A stretch of 64,000 nucleotides of DNA from Ampelomyces quisqualis (lineage: Eukaryota > Ascomycota > Dothideomycetes > Pleosporales > Phaeosphaeriaceae). The stretch is from contig JAGTXZ010000002.1 in NCBI GenBank assembly GCA_018398575.1, positions 2,606,501 to 2,670,500 on the forward strand, written 5' to 3'. Every line of letters starts with the position of its first letter. Positions within the stretch are counted from its first letter, which is position 1. Below the pieces are notes generated by a model. It searched no databases, was not told where the DNA came from, and saw only the letters and a list, made by a program, of their open reading frames with translations. This document shows positions 9,535-18,990 of the stretch, piece by piece. The translations under genes and the position numbers were made by a program.

Positions 9535-10419
9535 TTGCTTAATATAGCAACTACTAGACAGCGGAGGGGGAAGGAGATCTGCGTTAGTGAAAACCATATA
9601 GTAAAAATAATCATGGAAACTTTACTTTTTAGACATAAAAATTTACAAATAAAAGGAGAATCCCTTATTGCATGTTTAACAAGGTTTAATTGTAGACCAT
9701 GTGATACTCGTTTTTATTCTACTACGAAAAAGTCTGATGGCTTAAAGAATTTCTCGCCTCTTATTACTTATCTAAATGTAGACAATCATAAAATACCTAT
9801 TCTTAAGGATAATAAAAATAAAATAGGGATCTATAAATGGGTAAATATAATAAAAGGTGATACATATATAGGTTCATCTGGTAACTTAGCGGACAGATTT
9901 CGTCAATACCTTAATATCAGTTATCTAGAGGAAAAAAGTAAAAGGAATAACAGCCGTATTTATAGATCTTTGGTTAAAAATGGTTATTCTAACTTTATAG
10001 TAGAAATATTAGAATATTGTAATCTGGATGTTTTAATAAAAAGAGAGCAATATTTTATAGATACATTAAATCCAGTGTACAATATTAACAAAACAGCAGG
10101 TAGTATGAAGGGATTTAAGCATAGTGACGTTACAAAAGCGACAATGAGTTCGAAAAAAAAAAAAGCTAGTGTAGTCTCAGAGGAGACCAAACTAAGTATA
10201 GCTAATATACTATCAAAAGGTATTACTGTAATTATATTAAATAGAATAACAAACAAAAGTATTACATGTCTTTCTATAAGAGACGCTGCGAAAGTTGTTT
10301 CTAGACACCCTTCTTATAGTAGTAAAAGAATAAATATTGAAGGTTATTTTGTTAATACTGAATATATTGTTTATAAATCTACTACTTCCCTAGATAGTAT
10401 AGTAAAGGACGATGGTTAG
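9535..10419 (+). CDS. GIY-YIG homing endonuclease
   Basis: This 294-residue frame has the GIY...YIG core (GIYKWVNIIKGDTYIGSS, about residues 101-118), then the conserved block with LVKNGYSNFIVEILEYC and REQYFIDTLNPVYN, followed by NUMOD-type motifs (GSMKGFKHSD and a helix-turn-helix-like C-terminus). These proteins cut and spread group I introns or invade intergenic DNA. The frame opens with TTG at 9535; the first ATG is at 9613, inside the open frame. No internal TGA occurs. It lies between tRNA-Leu and a broken NUMOD1 ORF and is probably intron- or element-encoded. It looks intact. Confidence 0.85.
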   Translation: MLNIATTRQRRGKEICVSENHIVKIIMETLLFRHKNLQIKGESLIACLTRFNCRPCDTRFYSTTKKSDGLKNFSPLITYLNVDNHKIPILKDNKNKIGIYKWVNIIKGDTYIGSSGNLADRFRQYLNISYLEEKSKRNNSRIYRSLVKNGYSNFIVEILEYCNLDVLIKREQYFIDTLNPVYNINKTAGSMKGFKHSDVTKATMSSKKKKASVVSEETKLSIANILSKGITVIILNRITNKSITCLSIRDAAKVVSRHPSYSSKRINIEGYFVNTEYIVYKSTTSLDSIVKDDG

Positions 10420-10469
10420 ATAAATATGCTTACCCATGAAGATAAGCTGAAAAACAAGGTTGACTTTAA

Positions 10470-11859
10470 AATAATAAAACTGTAAAGGTCAAGAATGCTA
10501 AACCAGTTATCGTAATCAACAATACAAATAAGGAAAATTTGAAATTTACTTTCATTTCTGCTCTGGCACACTATATTGGTGTAGACCCATCTACCGTAGG
10601 TAAAGCTATAGCTAATGATAAACCTCTTAAAGGTTATAAGATAGTTAAAGATATGAACACAGATTATGAAATTGATAATAAAAAGTATCCTCTTACGGTT
10701 GTAAACACAGATATTTTTAAGTACGAGGGAAAAAACACTAACAGAATTAGGTTTATAGTATTGGTAGCGAGTTACACTCTAGTTATACCTATTTCTTTAA
10801 AAGGGTATATTTACAACATAGCTTTTGAGGTAGATTACCAACCAGAAAATGTATCTGTAGATCCTTTTGACAATTATGAGGCGGATCTTTTTTCTAGAGG
10901 ACGTAGACAATTATACGCCAGATAGTAAATATATCGACATTTTACCTATAAAAGAACAACCCGTAGATATACCAGATGGTGCGGACGATAGTGAGGATGA
11001 ATATGATCCTTTCTTTACAATCTCCACATCTCCTGTGTTAGAAGTGTTGCCTAGTACTGTTATTGAGATAACTCCAGTACATGAACTAGCTCCAACACAT
11101 GAACTAGCTCCAACACATGAACTAGCTCCAACACATGAACTAGCTCCAACACATAAACCTTATTTACCTCCTGTGTTAGAAGTGTTGCCTAGTCCTGTTG
11201 TTGAGATAACTCCAATACATGAACTAGCTCCAATACATGAACTAGCTCCAATACATGAACTAGCTCCAACACATGAACTAGCTCCAACACATGAACTAGC
11301 TCCAACACATGAACTAGCTCCAACACATAAACTAGCTCCAACACATAAACCTTAGATATCCCCTGTAAAACAAGTGTTTAGTGTAAACCTTTCAAGCGAT
11401 ACACCTGGCGAAATTTCAGTCCCATATGTTGAACATCTAAACCACAACCTCTAACTTCCACAATTGGATAGCATCCAGCCGATAAAGTATTGGATAAACC
11501 TGCACAAAAATTAGGGTTTTCACCTATTATTACAGGAATTGACGAACCAACATTAGAACCTGTAGGTAAAGGTCCAAAAGATGGACCAATTGATTGGGAT
11601 TATGACACCCAAGATACTTTACTTTTAAGTAATAAACATGATATTCTTAATTAAAAAAAAAAACCTGGCTGAGTTTAATGAAAAAGGCTTCTATGATATT
11701 GAAAAAGCTAGAGAGAAAGCCTTAGAAGAGAATAAGGCGAAAGAGGCTGCACGTAAGGAAAAATTGGATAAAGCAATAGCTGATGTTAATGAAGCTTACG
11801 AAAATAGAAAGAAATGAATGAGAGGAGAAGACTACACTTTGCTGGTTAAAGCCTATTAA
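10470..11859 (+). pseudogene. frameshifted NUMOD1-like ORF with HELAPT hexapeptide repeats
   Basis: The frame from 10470 holds a NUMOD1-like segment (ISALAHYIGVDPSTVGKAI, then KGYKI), a DNA-binding module common in homing endonucleases. It ends at 10925, but a second frame open from 10867 continues with an acidic stretch and two arrays of the hexapeptide HELAPT/HELAPI (about 4 and 8 copies, 18-bp units), each introduced by PVLEVLPS. A one-base slip at the T run near 10890 would join them. Past 11355 further frame fragments continue (GIDEPTLEPVGKGPKDG, then a charged helix rich in Glu, Lys and Ala to 11859), again separated by slips, one at a poly-A run. It is either a decayed gene or homopolymer sequencing errors broke it. 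Confidence 0.5.
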
Positions 11860-11944
11860 AGCTATATTAAAAAGTTATAAATGTTATAGTTAAATTAACT
11901 TATTACAAAATGTTAACATGAAAGATCTAAATTTATAGTAATGT

Positions 11945-12023
11945 ATTTGAGGATAAGTGTCGTACATTTTATTACTAAGCTTTGTTAACGTTATGTCGTG
12001 AACGTTCGAGTCGTTCTTCGGAT
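11945..12023 (+). pseudogene. tRNA-Leu-like sequence
   Basis: ATTTGAG and TTCGGAT can form a seven-pair acceptor with wobble pairs, and GAACG-TTCGAGT-CGTTC forms a good T arm. The anticodon arm does not fold. A related copy lies at about 14,962-15,040 with the same TAAGCTTTGTT and T arm. I read both as decayed class II tRNAs. Confidence 0.35.
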
Positions 12024-12312
12024 ATAGGATAAGGACTAATAAAAATTATTAGAAGATGAATTAGCGGATTTACATTGTATTTTACAATGAATATTATTAA
12101 ATGGTAGCTACCTATTTTTATTTGAAATTACGAATAAATAAGGACATTCTGGTGAGCGAGGGTATTAAAGGGTTTAGCGAACACTATTGAGGATAACTTA
12201 TATTTGGATAGGGGTATTTTCAAACTATGGTGCAAAGGATTCTAGTAGATTAGATATACTGTAGTAATTGCTTTATAATAATAGTCATGAGAAAGGTGAA
12301 TAAGAATTTTAG
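12024..12312. other. nad6 leader region
   Basis: AT-rich non-coding DNA upstream of nad6. No tRNA or ORF seen. Confidence 0.4.
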
Positions 12313-14807
12313 ATGTTGTATATAGTTAACGAAATGACATTTAGCGGGTATAATGTATATAGTTTGGATCTCTTATACCTTGTTGCTATCTTATTAGGTA
12401 TATTCGTTATTATAAGTAAAAACCCTATAGTATCTGTTTTATTTTTAATAGGTTTATTTTTATGTATATCTGTTTATTTAATTTTAACAGGATTAAACTT
12501 TATAGGGTTATCTTACTTATTGGTATATATAGGAGCAGTTAAAAATCGTATGGTTAGATCACTTAGATCTAAAGGGGCTGCGTGGGTTAGAATCCCACTC
12601 TACAAGGTACTTTTAATTATAAACAATTTTTTATTTAAAACCATGTTCTAGAAAAATAAGTTTAAAGTTTAAACGGGCAACACGGTTAGCCTTCGCCTAT
12701 ATTTTTGCTAGTTATTTCGAATATACGAAATACGTCGAAAAAATAAAGCAAAGGAAATCACACTTCTATCAAAAGTCGTTCAGCAAACACTCACAAGAAT
12801 TTATTAAATGATTTGTTGGATTCTCAGATGCAGAATCTAATTTCAGCGTAGTCTTACATAAGGATAAAACGGCTAAAATTTTATCTATTACTTTCAGATT
12901 TTTGATTGAGTTACATGTTGATGACATAGATGCTTTAAAATTAATAAAAAGTAAATTAAATATAGGTAATCATATAGTAGTGTATGGTCATAGTTGTAAA
13001 TTTACGGTAACACATCCAAAAGATATTTACAAATTAATAGCTATATTTGATGAATATTACCTAAATACTACTAAGTACCTGGATTATTTAGATTTTAAAA
13101 AAGCTTTTAATTTATATAAAGGAAGAGATAAAACAATTAAAGAGAACCAAACCTTAATAGATCAAATTCTAGAATTAAAAAATGGAATGAACAAGTCTCG
13201 GATTAATTTTAGTTTACCGGCAGATCATAAAATAGTAATATCTGGTCCTTTATTACTAGGGTTTATGGAGGGGGAGGGTTCATTTTATTTAAATAGAACT
13301 GAATTTGAACCTGCTTTTTCAATTGCACAATCTGAAACACAACTACCTGTAGTGGAAAAAATAAAAGAGTTTTTAGAAAATAAATTAGGGTTTGATAAGT
13401 ATGCTATGTTTAAATTAAAATGTTCATCAGCCGTAGCGATTAAAAGAGGTAAAGCTGTAAAGAACAGTAAACCGCTAGCAGTACTTACGATTAGAAATAC
13501 TAATATCTTAATTAATTATTTAATACCTTATTTAGAAAACATGCAGTTTATTACTAAAAAAGGTAAAGATTTTTATGATTTTAAAATTATATGTACAGCT
13601 GTGTATAATGGAACTTATAGATTAGAGGAAATAAAACCGTTAATCTTAAAATTATCGTATTCTATGAATAACTATAGATTAAGTACAAACTCAGACCTAA
13701 AAAAAGTTAACGGTTTACCTGAGGAAATCTTAGATAAAATAATAAAAGCAAAACCAACTATTAGACATATTGACGATGGTCGTCAATTAGATGTTGTAAC
13801 AGGAAAAGCGGTGGATATACGTTGAACTAATTGTATTTATGAAATAACTAAAGACTCAGGAGAAATATTATGAGCGTCTACTTTAAACGAGGAGGCTGAA
13901 GTTTTAGATGTGGATTTTAGAACGGTAGGAAGACATTTGGTACCCGAAGACTTATACTCAAAGGGACAATGCGCCGAAATAAATGGTAATAAGGTTACAA
14001 GGATACCTGTATTTTATCCTGAGTAATCCGCCCCCCCCCCTTTAGACGAAAGGCTCTTTGGTATTGGAATTTAGTTCTATAATGATTATCCTGGACGCTG
14101 TGTTGGGATACAATGGTGAGCCTTTTGCTATTTGCGTAGAAAGGAATAAAAATTTAAAAGAGTTAAAAGCATAGGAACTGAAAGAAGGTTAAACCGTACA
14201 GTTCTATACTTGTAGAAAAATTTGGTGAAAACGGTCAATGATATCTTAATTAAAGACCGTCGGCATTTGAAAATGTCGCTACAGACTGGTTCACCAGGGC
14301 TAGGTTGCAATACCTGTTCAAATGTACAGTCGGATTCTAATACGAGTGTGAAATCGTAAGGAGGAAAGACAATACAGTAAGCTACACACAGTTGTATAAT
14401 CATACATACGATGCCAGTAACTCCTTAATTAGAATTGATCAATCCTATTTTTATTTATTTTGATGTTAATTAATGTTAGAATATCTGAACTATTAATAGA
14501 CAGCATTAATAGTATACCTTTAGCTATTTTAGTAGGTAGTTTCTTTAATTATTTTGTTAATAATATTTTACCATACATGGTAATGACTAATAATTTATCT
14601 TACCATTTTAGCATTAAAAAAAAATTAACGAATGTAACATCTGTCTCATGAGACGGGTATTTGACAGAAACTTCTCATATTACAAGTATAGGAAACATAT
14701 TGTATGGTAATTATTCAATATGATTAATAATTACATCCATTATATTATTATTAGCAATGGTTGGTGCAATCGTTATAACGCTAAAACCACAAACAAATTC
14801 AAAATAA
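12313..14807 (+). CDS. nad6: NADH dehydrogenase subunit 6, split by a group I intron
   Basis: Exon 1 (12313-12539) encodes the N-terminus with the typical ISKNPIVSVLFLIGLFL and GLNFIGLSYLLVYIGA. Exon 2 (14438-14807) resumes with SILFLFILMLINVRISELL and ends TLKPQTNSK. Joined, they give 597 nt, 198 aa, the usual size of fungal Nad6. Two TGA codons in exon 2 encode Trp, so code 4 applies. The protein is a membrane subunit of complex I in the inner mitochondrial membrane. The exon junction falls in a Val codon (GT|A), with T before and G at the end of the intron as group I splicing requires. Nothing is broken, so the gene could be functional. Confidence 0.92.
12540..14437 (+). other. group I intron in nad6, 1,898 bp
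   Basis: The boundaries follow from nad6 continuity. The intron starts after U and ends in G. The 3' part (14,040-14,437) is non-coding and structured, with CTACAGACTGG near 14,280 resembling the P7/R element. It carries an in-frame-independent LAGLIDADG gene. Subgroup was not determined. Confidence 0.8.
12623..14026 (+). CDS. LAGLIDADG homing endonuclease in the nad6 intron
   Basis: Code 4 gives a frame open from 12623 to TAA 14024-14026. It has two LAGLIDADG helices, WFVGFSDAESNF (from 12809, its Trp being TGA) and LLGFMEGEGSFY (near 13,250), the mark of a single-chain two-motif enzyme. A C-terminal tail past a TGA at 13823 continues to VFYPE; this tail looks like an added NUMOD-type module. 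Such enzymes cleave the intronless allele to spread the intron and sometimes act as maturases. No clear ATG lies at the beginning; TTG 12902 or an ATA could be used. It is not fused in frame with exon 1. Confidence 0.85.
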
Positions 14808-14870
14808 TAGTAAACAAAAATCATTTTACGTCTTTCCTCACATATTTTTTATGAATACATAATAAAAAAA

Positions 14871-14939
14871 AAGAAATTTTCTCAATGGGTAGAGCATCCG
14901 TTTACACGGAAAGTTAAGTGTTCAAATCACTTATTTCTT
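14871..14939 (+). pseudogene. decayed tRNA-Val(UAC) copy
   Basis: It matches the tRNA-Val at 17025-17096 in acceptor (AAGAAAT/ATTTCTT) and T arm, but the anticodon loop is shortened to TTACA-type length and the D arm is altered. It lies just after nad6. Confidence 0.65.
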
Positions 14940-14961
14940 TTTACTTATGAATAATAGGTAA

Positions 14962-15040
14962 ATATTTTTATCGAGGTATTAGATTAGTAATTTAAGCTTT
15001 GTTCACGTTATGGTGTGAACGTTCAACTCGTTATTCGGAT
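14962..15040 (+). pseudogene. second tRNA-Leu-like copy
   Basis: It shares TAAGCTTTGTT, the T arm GAACG-TTCAACT-CGTT and ATTCGGATA with 11,945-12,023. The 5' half does not pair well. Confidence 0.35.
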
Positions 15041-15302
15041 AGTAAGACGTAAGAAAAAGGGCTTATAGACCTACCTTAGACTCCGATAATTTAGTAAAAA
15101 TATCATAAAAGGATGTTGTAGATATATCCCATAGGGAGTGGAGGCTCACCCTTAATCATTAAGGGAAAAAGAATATACCATCTAGTAAGTAATTTATCAC
15201 AATATTAAATAGCTAATTAACATATTAGATATTTTAAAATAAAAACGAGTTTTTAATTATCTTTTTTTGATAAAACATGATTTTATAATTAGATAAGACA
15301 TC

Positions 15303-15422
15303 TAATTAACCTACGGATTTAGGGATTAATTAACCTACGGATTTAGGGATTAATTAACCTACGGATTTAGGGATAAATTAACCTACGGATTTAGGGATAA
15401 ATTAACCTACGGATTTAGGGAT
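15303..15422. repeat. 24-bp tandem repeat, 5 copies
   Basis: The unit begins TAATTAACCTACGGATTTAG and ends GGAT; the last copies start TAAATTAACC. Identical spacing and no unique spacers, so it is a minisatellite and not a CRISPR array. Confidence 0.9.
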
Positions 15423-15809
15423 AAATAAACCAATTAGGTTTTAGTCTTTTCATCGAAAAAATAAGCCTTTTTTTTTTTTTTAGCAGTCTGTCACAATTGA
15501 TGTGTAACGATACTTTATAGTTATATCAAAAGGACGCAACACCTTTAAAAAGAAGAATCCACAATATTAGAATGAATAGACATATTTTTTGTATTTACAT
15601 CACAAGTATTGTACAGGAGCCTAGCATTGGTACGGAAAACACTTAGCTTAGTATTATCTAATTTTATTACTAGTATTATACTTTAGAACATATTTTAGAC
15701 ATAATACTTTATAAAATATGTCTAGTTGTCATTTAGATTATGTAATAGTGTATTTATAATAAAAAAAAGAGAGCTTTACAGAATAATTAAAGTAATTACA
15801 TAAAAAAAA
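15423..15809. other. mitochondrial spacer
   Basis: AT-rich with poly-T and poly-A runs. No gene recognised. Confidence 0.4.
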
Positions 15810-15893
15810 AGGAGAGTTCCTTTATTAGTAAAAAGGGTTGAGCTGTAAACTTAATAGTAGTACGCTTTTAAGAGTTCAAATCTCTTGTCTCCT
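15810..15893 (+). tRNA. trnY: tRNA-Tyr(GUA)
   Basis: Acceptor AGGAGA pairs with TCTCCT, D stem CCTTT with AAAGG, anticodon stem TTGAG/CTTAA encloses CTGTAAA (anticodon GTA), and T stem AAGAG pairs with CTCTT. The variable arm is long, as in fungal mitochondrial tRNA-Tyr. Length 84 nt. Confidence 0.85.
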
Positions 15894-15909
15894 AGAGTGT
15901 TTTTATATA

Positions 15910-16140
15910 TTTGTACTTATTATGTTTTATTTTATACTTTTATTATGTTTTATTGTTATACATTTATATTTGTTATGTTTTATCTTTGATTTTATACTTT
16001 TATTATATTTTTATTTTATACTTTTATTATGTTTTATTGTTATACATTTATATTTGTTATGTTTTATTATTATACATTTATATTTGTTATGTTTTATTGT
16101 TATACATTTATGTTTGTTATGGTTTATTGTTATACATTTA
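15910..16140. repeat. degenerate 30-bp T-rich repeat
   Basis: Repeated units of TTATGTTTTATTGTTATACA followed by TTTATATTTG. Open frames here (Leu/Tyr/Phe-rich) are products of the low complexity. Confidence 0.75.
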
Positions 16141-16170
16141 ATATCTAGATATGTGTCCCACTATTTAATA

Positions 16171-16240
16171 GCCTTTATAGCTCAATGGTAGAGCAGAATA
16201 CTGTTAATATTCTGATAAATATTCGATTCATTTTAAAGGC
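16171..16240 (+). tRNA. trnN: tRNA-Asn(GUU)
   Basis: Acceptor GCCTTTA pairs with TAAAGGC, the D arm is AGCTCAATGGTAGAGC, the anticodon stem AGAAT/ATTCT holds loop ACTGTTAAT with anticodon GTT. Length 70 nt. Confidence 0.88.
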
Positions 16241-16426
16241 TTGCATTAACTAGAAAGGCAGCTAATACCTACTACTGTTGCAAAAATTTTACTAGGTTTA
16301 CATATACTTTATAATTCAACTATTTTTAAACTCTTTTTTTATAAAAATTATATTACAAGTGTAAAATAAAATAGCAATAGATTAACTATCTATATTTTAA
16401 TCTATGCGTATTTAATACATAAATAT

Positions 16427-16496
16427 TTATTGCTAGTTTAATAGTAGAACAAGATACTTCTAATATCTGAATCTAAGGTTAAGTCTTAGATAAAAA
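16427..16496 (+). pseudogene. decayed tRNA-Arg(UCU) copy
   Basis: The anticodon arm AGATACTTCTAATATCT is identical to the intact gene at 6885, but the acceptor reads TTTATTG against ATAAAAA and the T loop is changed from TTCAAG to GTTAAG. Folding is impaired. Confidence 0.65.
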
Positions 16497-17024
16497 CCAT
16501 TATCTAATAGTAGATATAATAAGAAAGATAATAGAAAAAAAAGTAACGGGTTTCCAATAAATCATCTAAGTCGGCTTTTGCAAAAGACTTAATTCTAACA
16601 AGCAACTGCCTTTTGAAAGGGGATCAAATATAGTTAGGCTCACTCTATACTATTAATGTAAATAATAGTCAAGGTACTTTTATTAGCTAGTTCGGGTTTT
16701 AGAGTAAGCTAGATAACCTACTAAGTCTTATGGATTCCCTTCTTGTAATCGGTTAAAATGGAAATAATAAAATGCTTTAACGTGTATTCATTAATAGCTC
16801 CGTAGACTGCTCGTGTTATGTATGATTTTATATCTTAATAGGTATATATTGGATTAGACGTCTTTCCATCTCTTTTATAAAAAAAAAGTTATTAATAGGA
16901 TTTTAGCCAACTTGTAAATACCTCTATATTGGCAAATCTCTTTGTAATAGATCTTTAGGACGGAGACGAAGAGAAGACTATACCAGGACTCTCGTTTAGG
17001 TAAGCCCCCCCCCCCTACAAAAAA
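16497..17024. other. mitochondrial spacer, possible structured RNA
   Basis: No protein frame. Composition is a little richer in G and C than neighbouring spacers and ends at a poly-C run. I could not match it to rnpB or rnl, so nothing is claimed. Confidence 0.3.
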
Positions 17025-17096
17025 AAGAAATTAGCTCAATTGGTAGAGCATCCGTTTTACACGCGGCAGGTTAAGTGTTCGAATCACTTATTTCTT
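17025..17096 (+). tRNA. trnV: tRNA-Val(UAC)
   Basis: Acceptor AAGAAAT/ATTTCTT, D arm TAGCTCAATTGGTAGAGC, anticodon loop TTTACAC (TAC) and T arm AGTG-TTCGAAT-CACT. Length 72 nt. Seven bases separate it from tRNA-Lys. Confidence 0.88.
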
Positions 17097-17102
17097 ATTA
17101 CG

Positions 17103-17173
17103 GGGATCTTAGCTTAATAGTAAAGCATGTAACTTTTAATCACTCTCATAAGGGTTCAAGTCCCTTAGATCTT
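17103..17173 (+). tRNA. trnK: tRNA-Lys(UUU)
   Basis: Acceptor GGGATCT pairs with AGATCTT using two G-T pairs; loop CTTTTAA has anticodon TTT; T stem AAGGG pairs with CCCTT. The anticodon stem has mismatches (TGTAA against TCACT), so it may be weakened. A 3' half copy lies at 18,239-18,280. Confidence 0.75.
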
Positions 17174-17269
17174 ATAAAAAAAAAAAAAAAGAAAAGTAAT
17201 ATAGTTATATATAAAATAAAATAAAATTTTTTTTTTGTTAGGTTTGTACTTACTATAAACAAATTTTCT

Positions 17270-17339
17270 CAGAATAATGTAAGGGAAATTTTTGCTGGCT
17301 TTAGCTTGTAAAGGTAGGAGTTTAAATCTCTCTATTCTG
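17270..17339 (+). pseudogene. tRNA-like sequence, anticodon unclear
   Basis: CAGAATA and TATTCTG form a perfect seven-pair acceptor over 70 nt and a four-pair T arm is visible, but the anticodon stem does not form. A decayed tRNA (perhaps Gly by general shape) is the best reading. Confidence 0.4.
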
Positions 17340-17594
17340 ATATGTTATTTAATTCACCAGCAATTTTTTTATTTTTATCTAATGCAATTATAAAGACGAG
17401 ACAAATCCATTTTTTACTTAAGAGCAACAAATAACTCTTTTACTTATTTCAGTTTTTATACCCTTATGATTGGAATAAACTAGGGCTTATTTTTGTATAC
17501 TTATATTACTAACCCTAGGGGGCCATTATATCTTTATTATTTATATTTAAAATTCTAACAAAGAATTTTATTATAACGGTGATATGTTAGCTGT
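17340..17594. other. mitochondrial-like spacer
   Basis: AT-rich, nothing recognised. Confidence 0.35.
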
Positions 17595-17800
17595 TTTTAC
17601 AGGTTTAGGTATTTTGGCAGAAAGTTATTTATATGCGTGACTCTAATTGGTGTTAAGTAGATATACAGTTTGGGTTAGGGAACTAGCTTGGGATTAACTA
17701 ATAATAACGATACACCCAAATAAAAATAATAAAAGTATGTGCAAAGAGCATAAATAGTTAGCTATTTATATAGTTAGAATCCATAAACAGACTTATAAAG
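17595..17800 (+). pseudogene. decayed copy of the rns 3' end and following tRNA-like element
   Basis: The sequence matches 8606-8800 colinearly: TTTTGGCAGAAAG, TATGCGTGACTCT, ATTGGTGTTAAGT, GATTAA...AATAATAACGATACACCC, then AGCATAAAT and TTAGAATCC. Many C and G positions have become A or T. Substitutions include C-to-A and A-to-T as well as C-to-T, so the decay is general AT drift. Confidence 0.8.
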
Positions 17801-18238
17801 GTTTAAAGTGTACAATATGTTGTATATTAAAAAATTTATGAATAATTTCTAAAAAATACTTATAAATAAAATTTAACAGTAATGTATTATATATTGTACC
17901 ATCTGCTTATAGTATAAAAACAAATATTAGATAGTTACGTGCTTAAAAAGTATATATAATACGTTTATTTTTTTTTTAATTGCAAAATAATAGCCGTTTT
18001 TAATCCTAATAGAGGGGTCTTAGATAATCTATCTCTTTAAACACATATATATTTTGGTTTTTACTGTCTGCTAATTACAAATTAAAGGCAAAAAGAGATT
18101 AATTCAATACAAAGGAAAATACATACATAACATAGTTATAATAAATAAGCACACCCCCCCCCTTTTTAACTAATATAGTTTTTATTATTAGATACATATT
18201 TTTTATATAAATTTATAGGAATATATTTGATATGTCTT
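17801..18238. other. mitochondrial-like AT-rich stretch
   Basis: Contains poly-T and a poly-C run near 18,153. No gene recognised. Confidence 0.35.
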
Positions 18239-18280
18239 AAACGATTCCCATAAGGGTTAAAGTCCCTTAGATATTATAAA
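18239..18280 (+). pseudogene. 3' half of tRNA-Lys, decayed
   Basis: CATAAGGGTT...AGTCCCTTAGAT matches the tRNA-Lys T arm and acceptor with C-to-A changes. The 5' half is missing. Confidence 0.6.
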
Positions 18281-18719
18281 ATTTATGCGGATATAGGTTA
18301 AGGGTAGACTATTACATATAGTTGAGGTTAATAGATTAAAGCCTAAAAACGAATAGCTAGATCTAGGTTTAATGCCTAATAGAATGTAAATAATTAGCTT
18401 GTAGGGTGCAAATTCTTACGAACCAGATGGTAAAAGGAATTAAATATGTTAGAAAATTAAAAAAATAAGTTTTCTTAATCTTCCTCAAAAATGATATAGT
18501 TGGTGTATTACATCATTAGCTGTAAATATATAGCTAGATTTGCTTTTGCTATCCTCTACAATAGAGGATAATATCATCCTATACTTTGTGTCTACCTTTC
18601 CAGTTGCTATATATACGGATACTCTTAAACTAAAGAGAGATATCTTTAAAAAGAATAACAATAACCCTGGAATTTAAAGATGAAATAGTAAGTTATACGG
18701 TAAGAATTAGCTAGGTTCT

Positions 18720-18990
18720 CCTATAAATTTTACACGTAGATTTAGAAGTTCTTTTTCTTTAGCCTTTTTAGAAAAAAAAGTAACAAACGGTTATAGTGTA
18801 ACGTGTAGTTCATTAAAGTATGATTATTCTGAATTTAGTTTAGTAATATTAGAGCATTGAGCCTAAATCTAATTTAAAGAAAACAATACTATTGTGGATA
18901 ACTTAAAGCCATAGTTTATTATTATAACTAATGCAAGAGCCTCTAAAGGGGTTAAACACAGCCAAAAAACTAAAAGGTTACTTAGTCGTT
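18720..18990 (+). pseudogene. relic of a GIY-YIG homing endonuclease
   Basis: One frame reads SLKYDYSEFSLVILEHW (code 4), matching the block after the GIY-YIG core of fungal endonucleases. About 100 bases later RASKGVKHSQ matches the conserved GFKHS segment. Frames are interrupted. This is the last clearly mitochondrial sequence; beyond about 18,990 the composition turns into the TA/CTAG-rich style of RIP-mutated repeats. Confidence 0.6.

Noticed and set aside
15303..15422. Regular direct repeats resembling a CRISPR array
   Set aside because: Units abut with no unique spacers, and the host is a eukaryotic organelle.
15838..16191. Leu/Tyr/Phe-rich ORFs suggesting membrane proteins
   Set aside because: They translate a T-rich degenerate tandem repeat and end in tRNA-Asn.
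16497..17000. Possible rnpB or rnl fragment
   Set aside because: No conserved core of either RNA could be matched by eye.
17595..17800. RIP as the cause of decay in the rns copy
   Set aside because: Substitutions include C-to-A and A-to-T and the copied segment is only about 200 bp.
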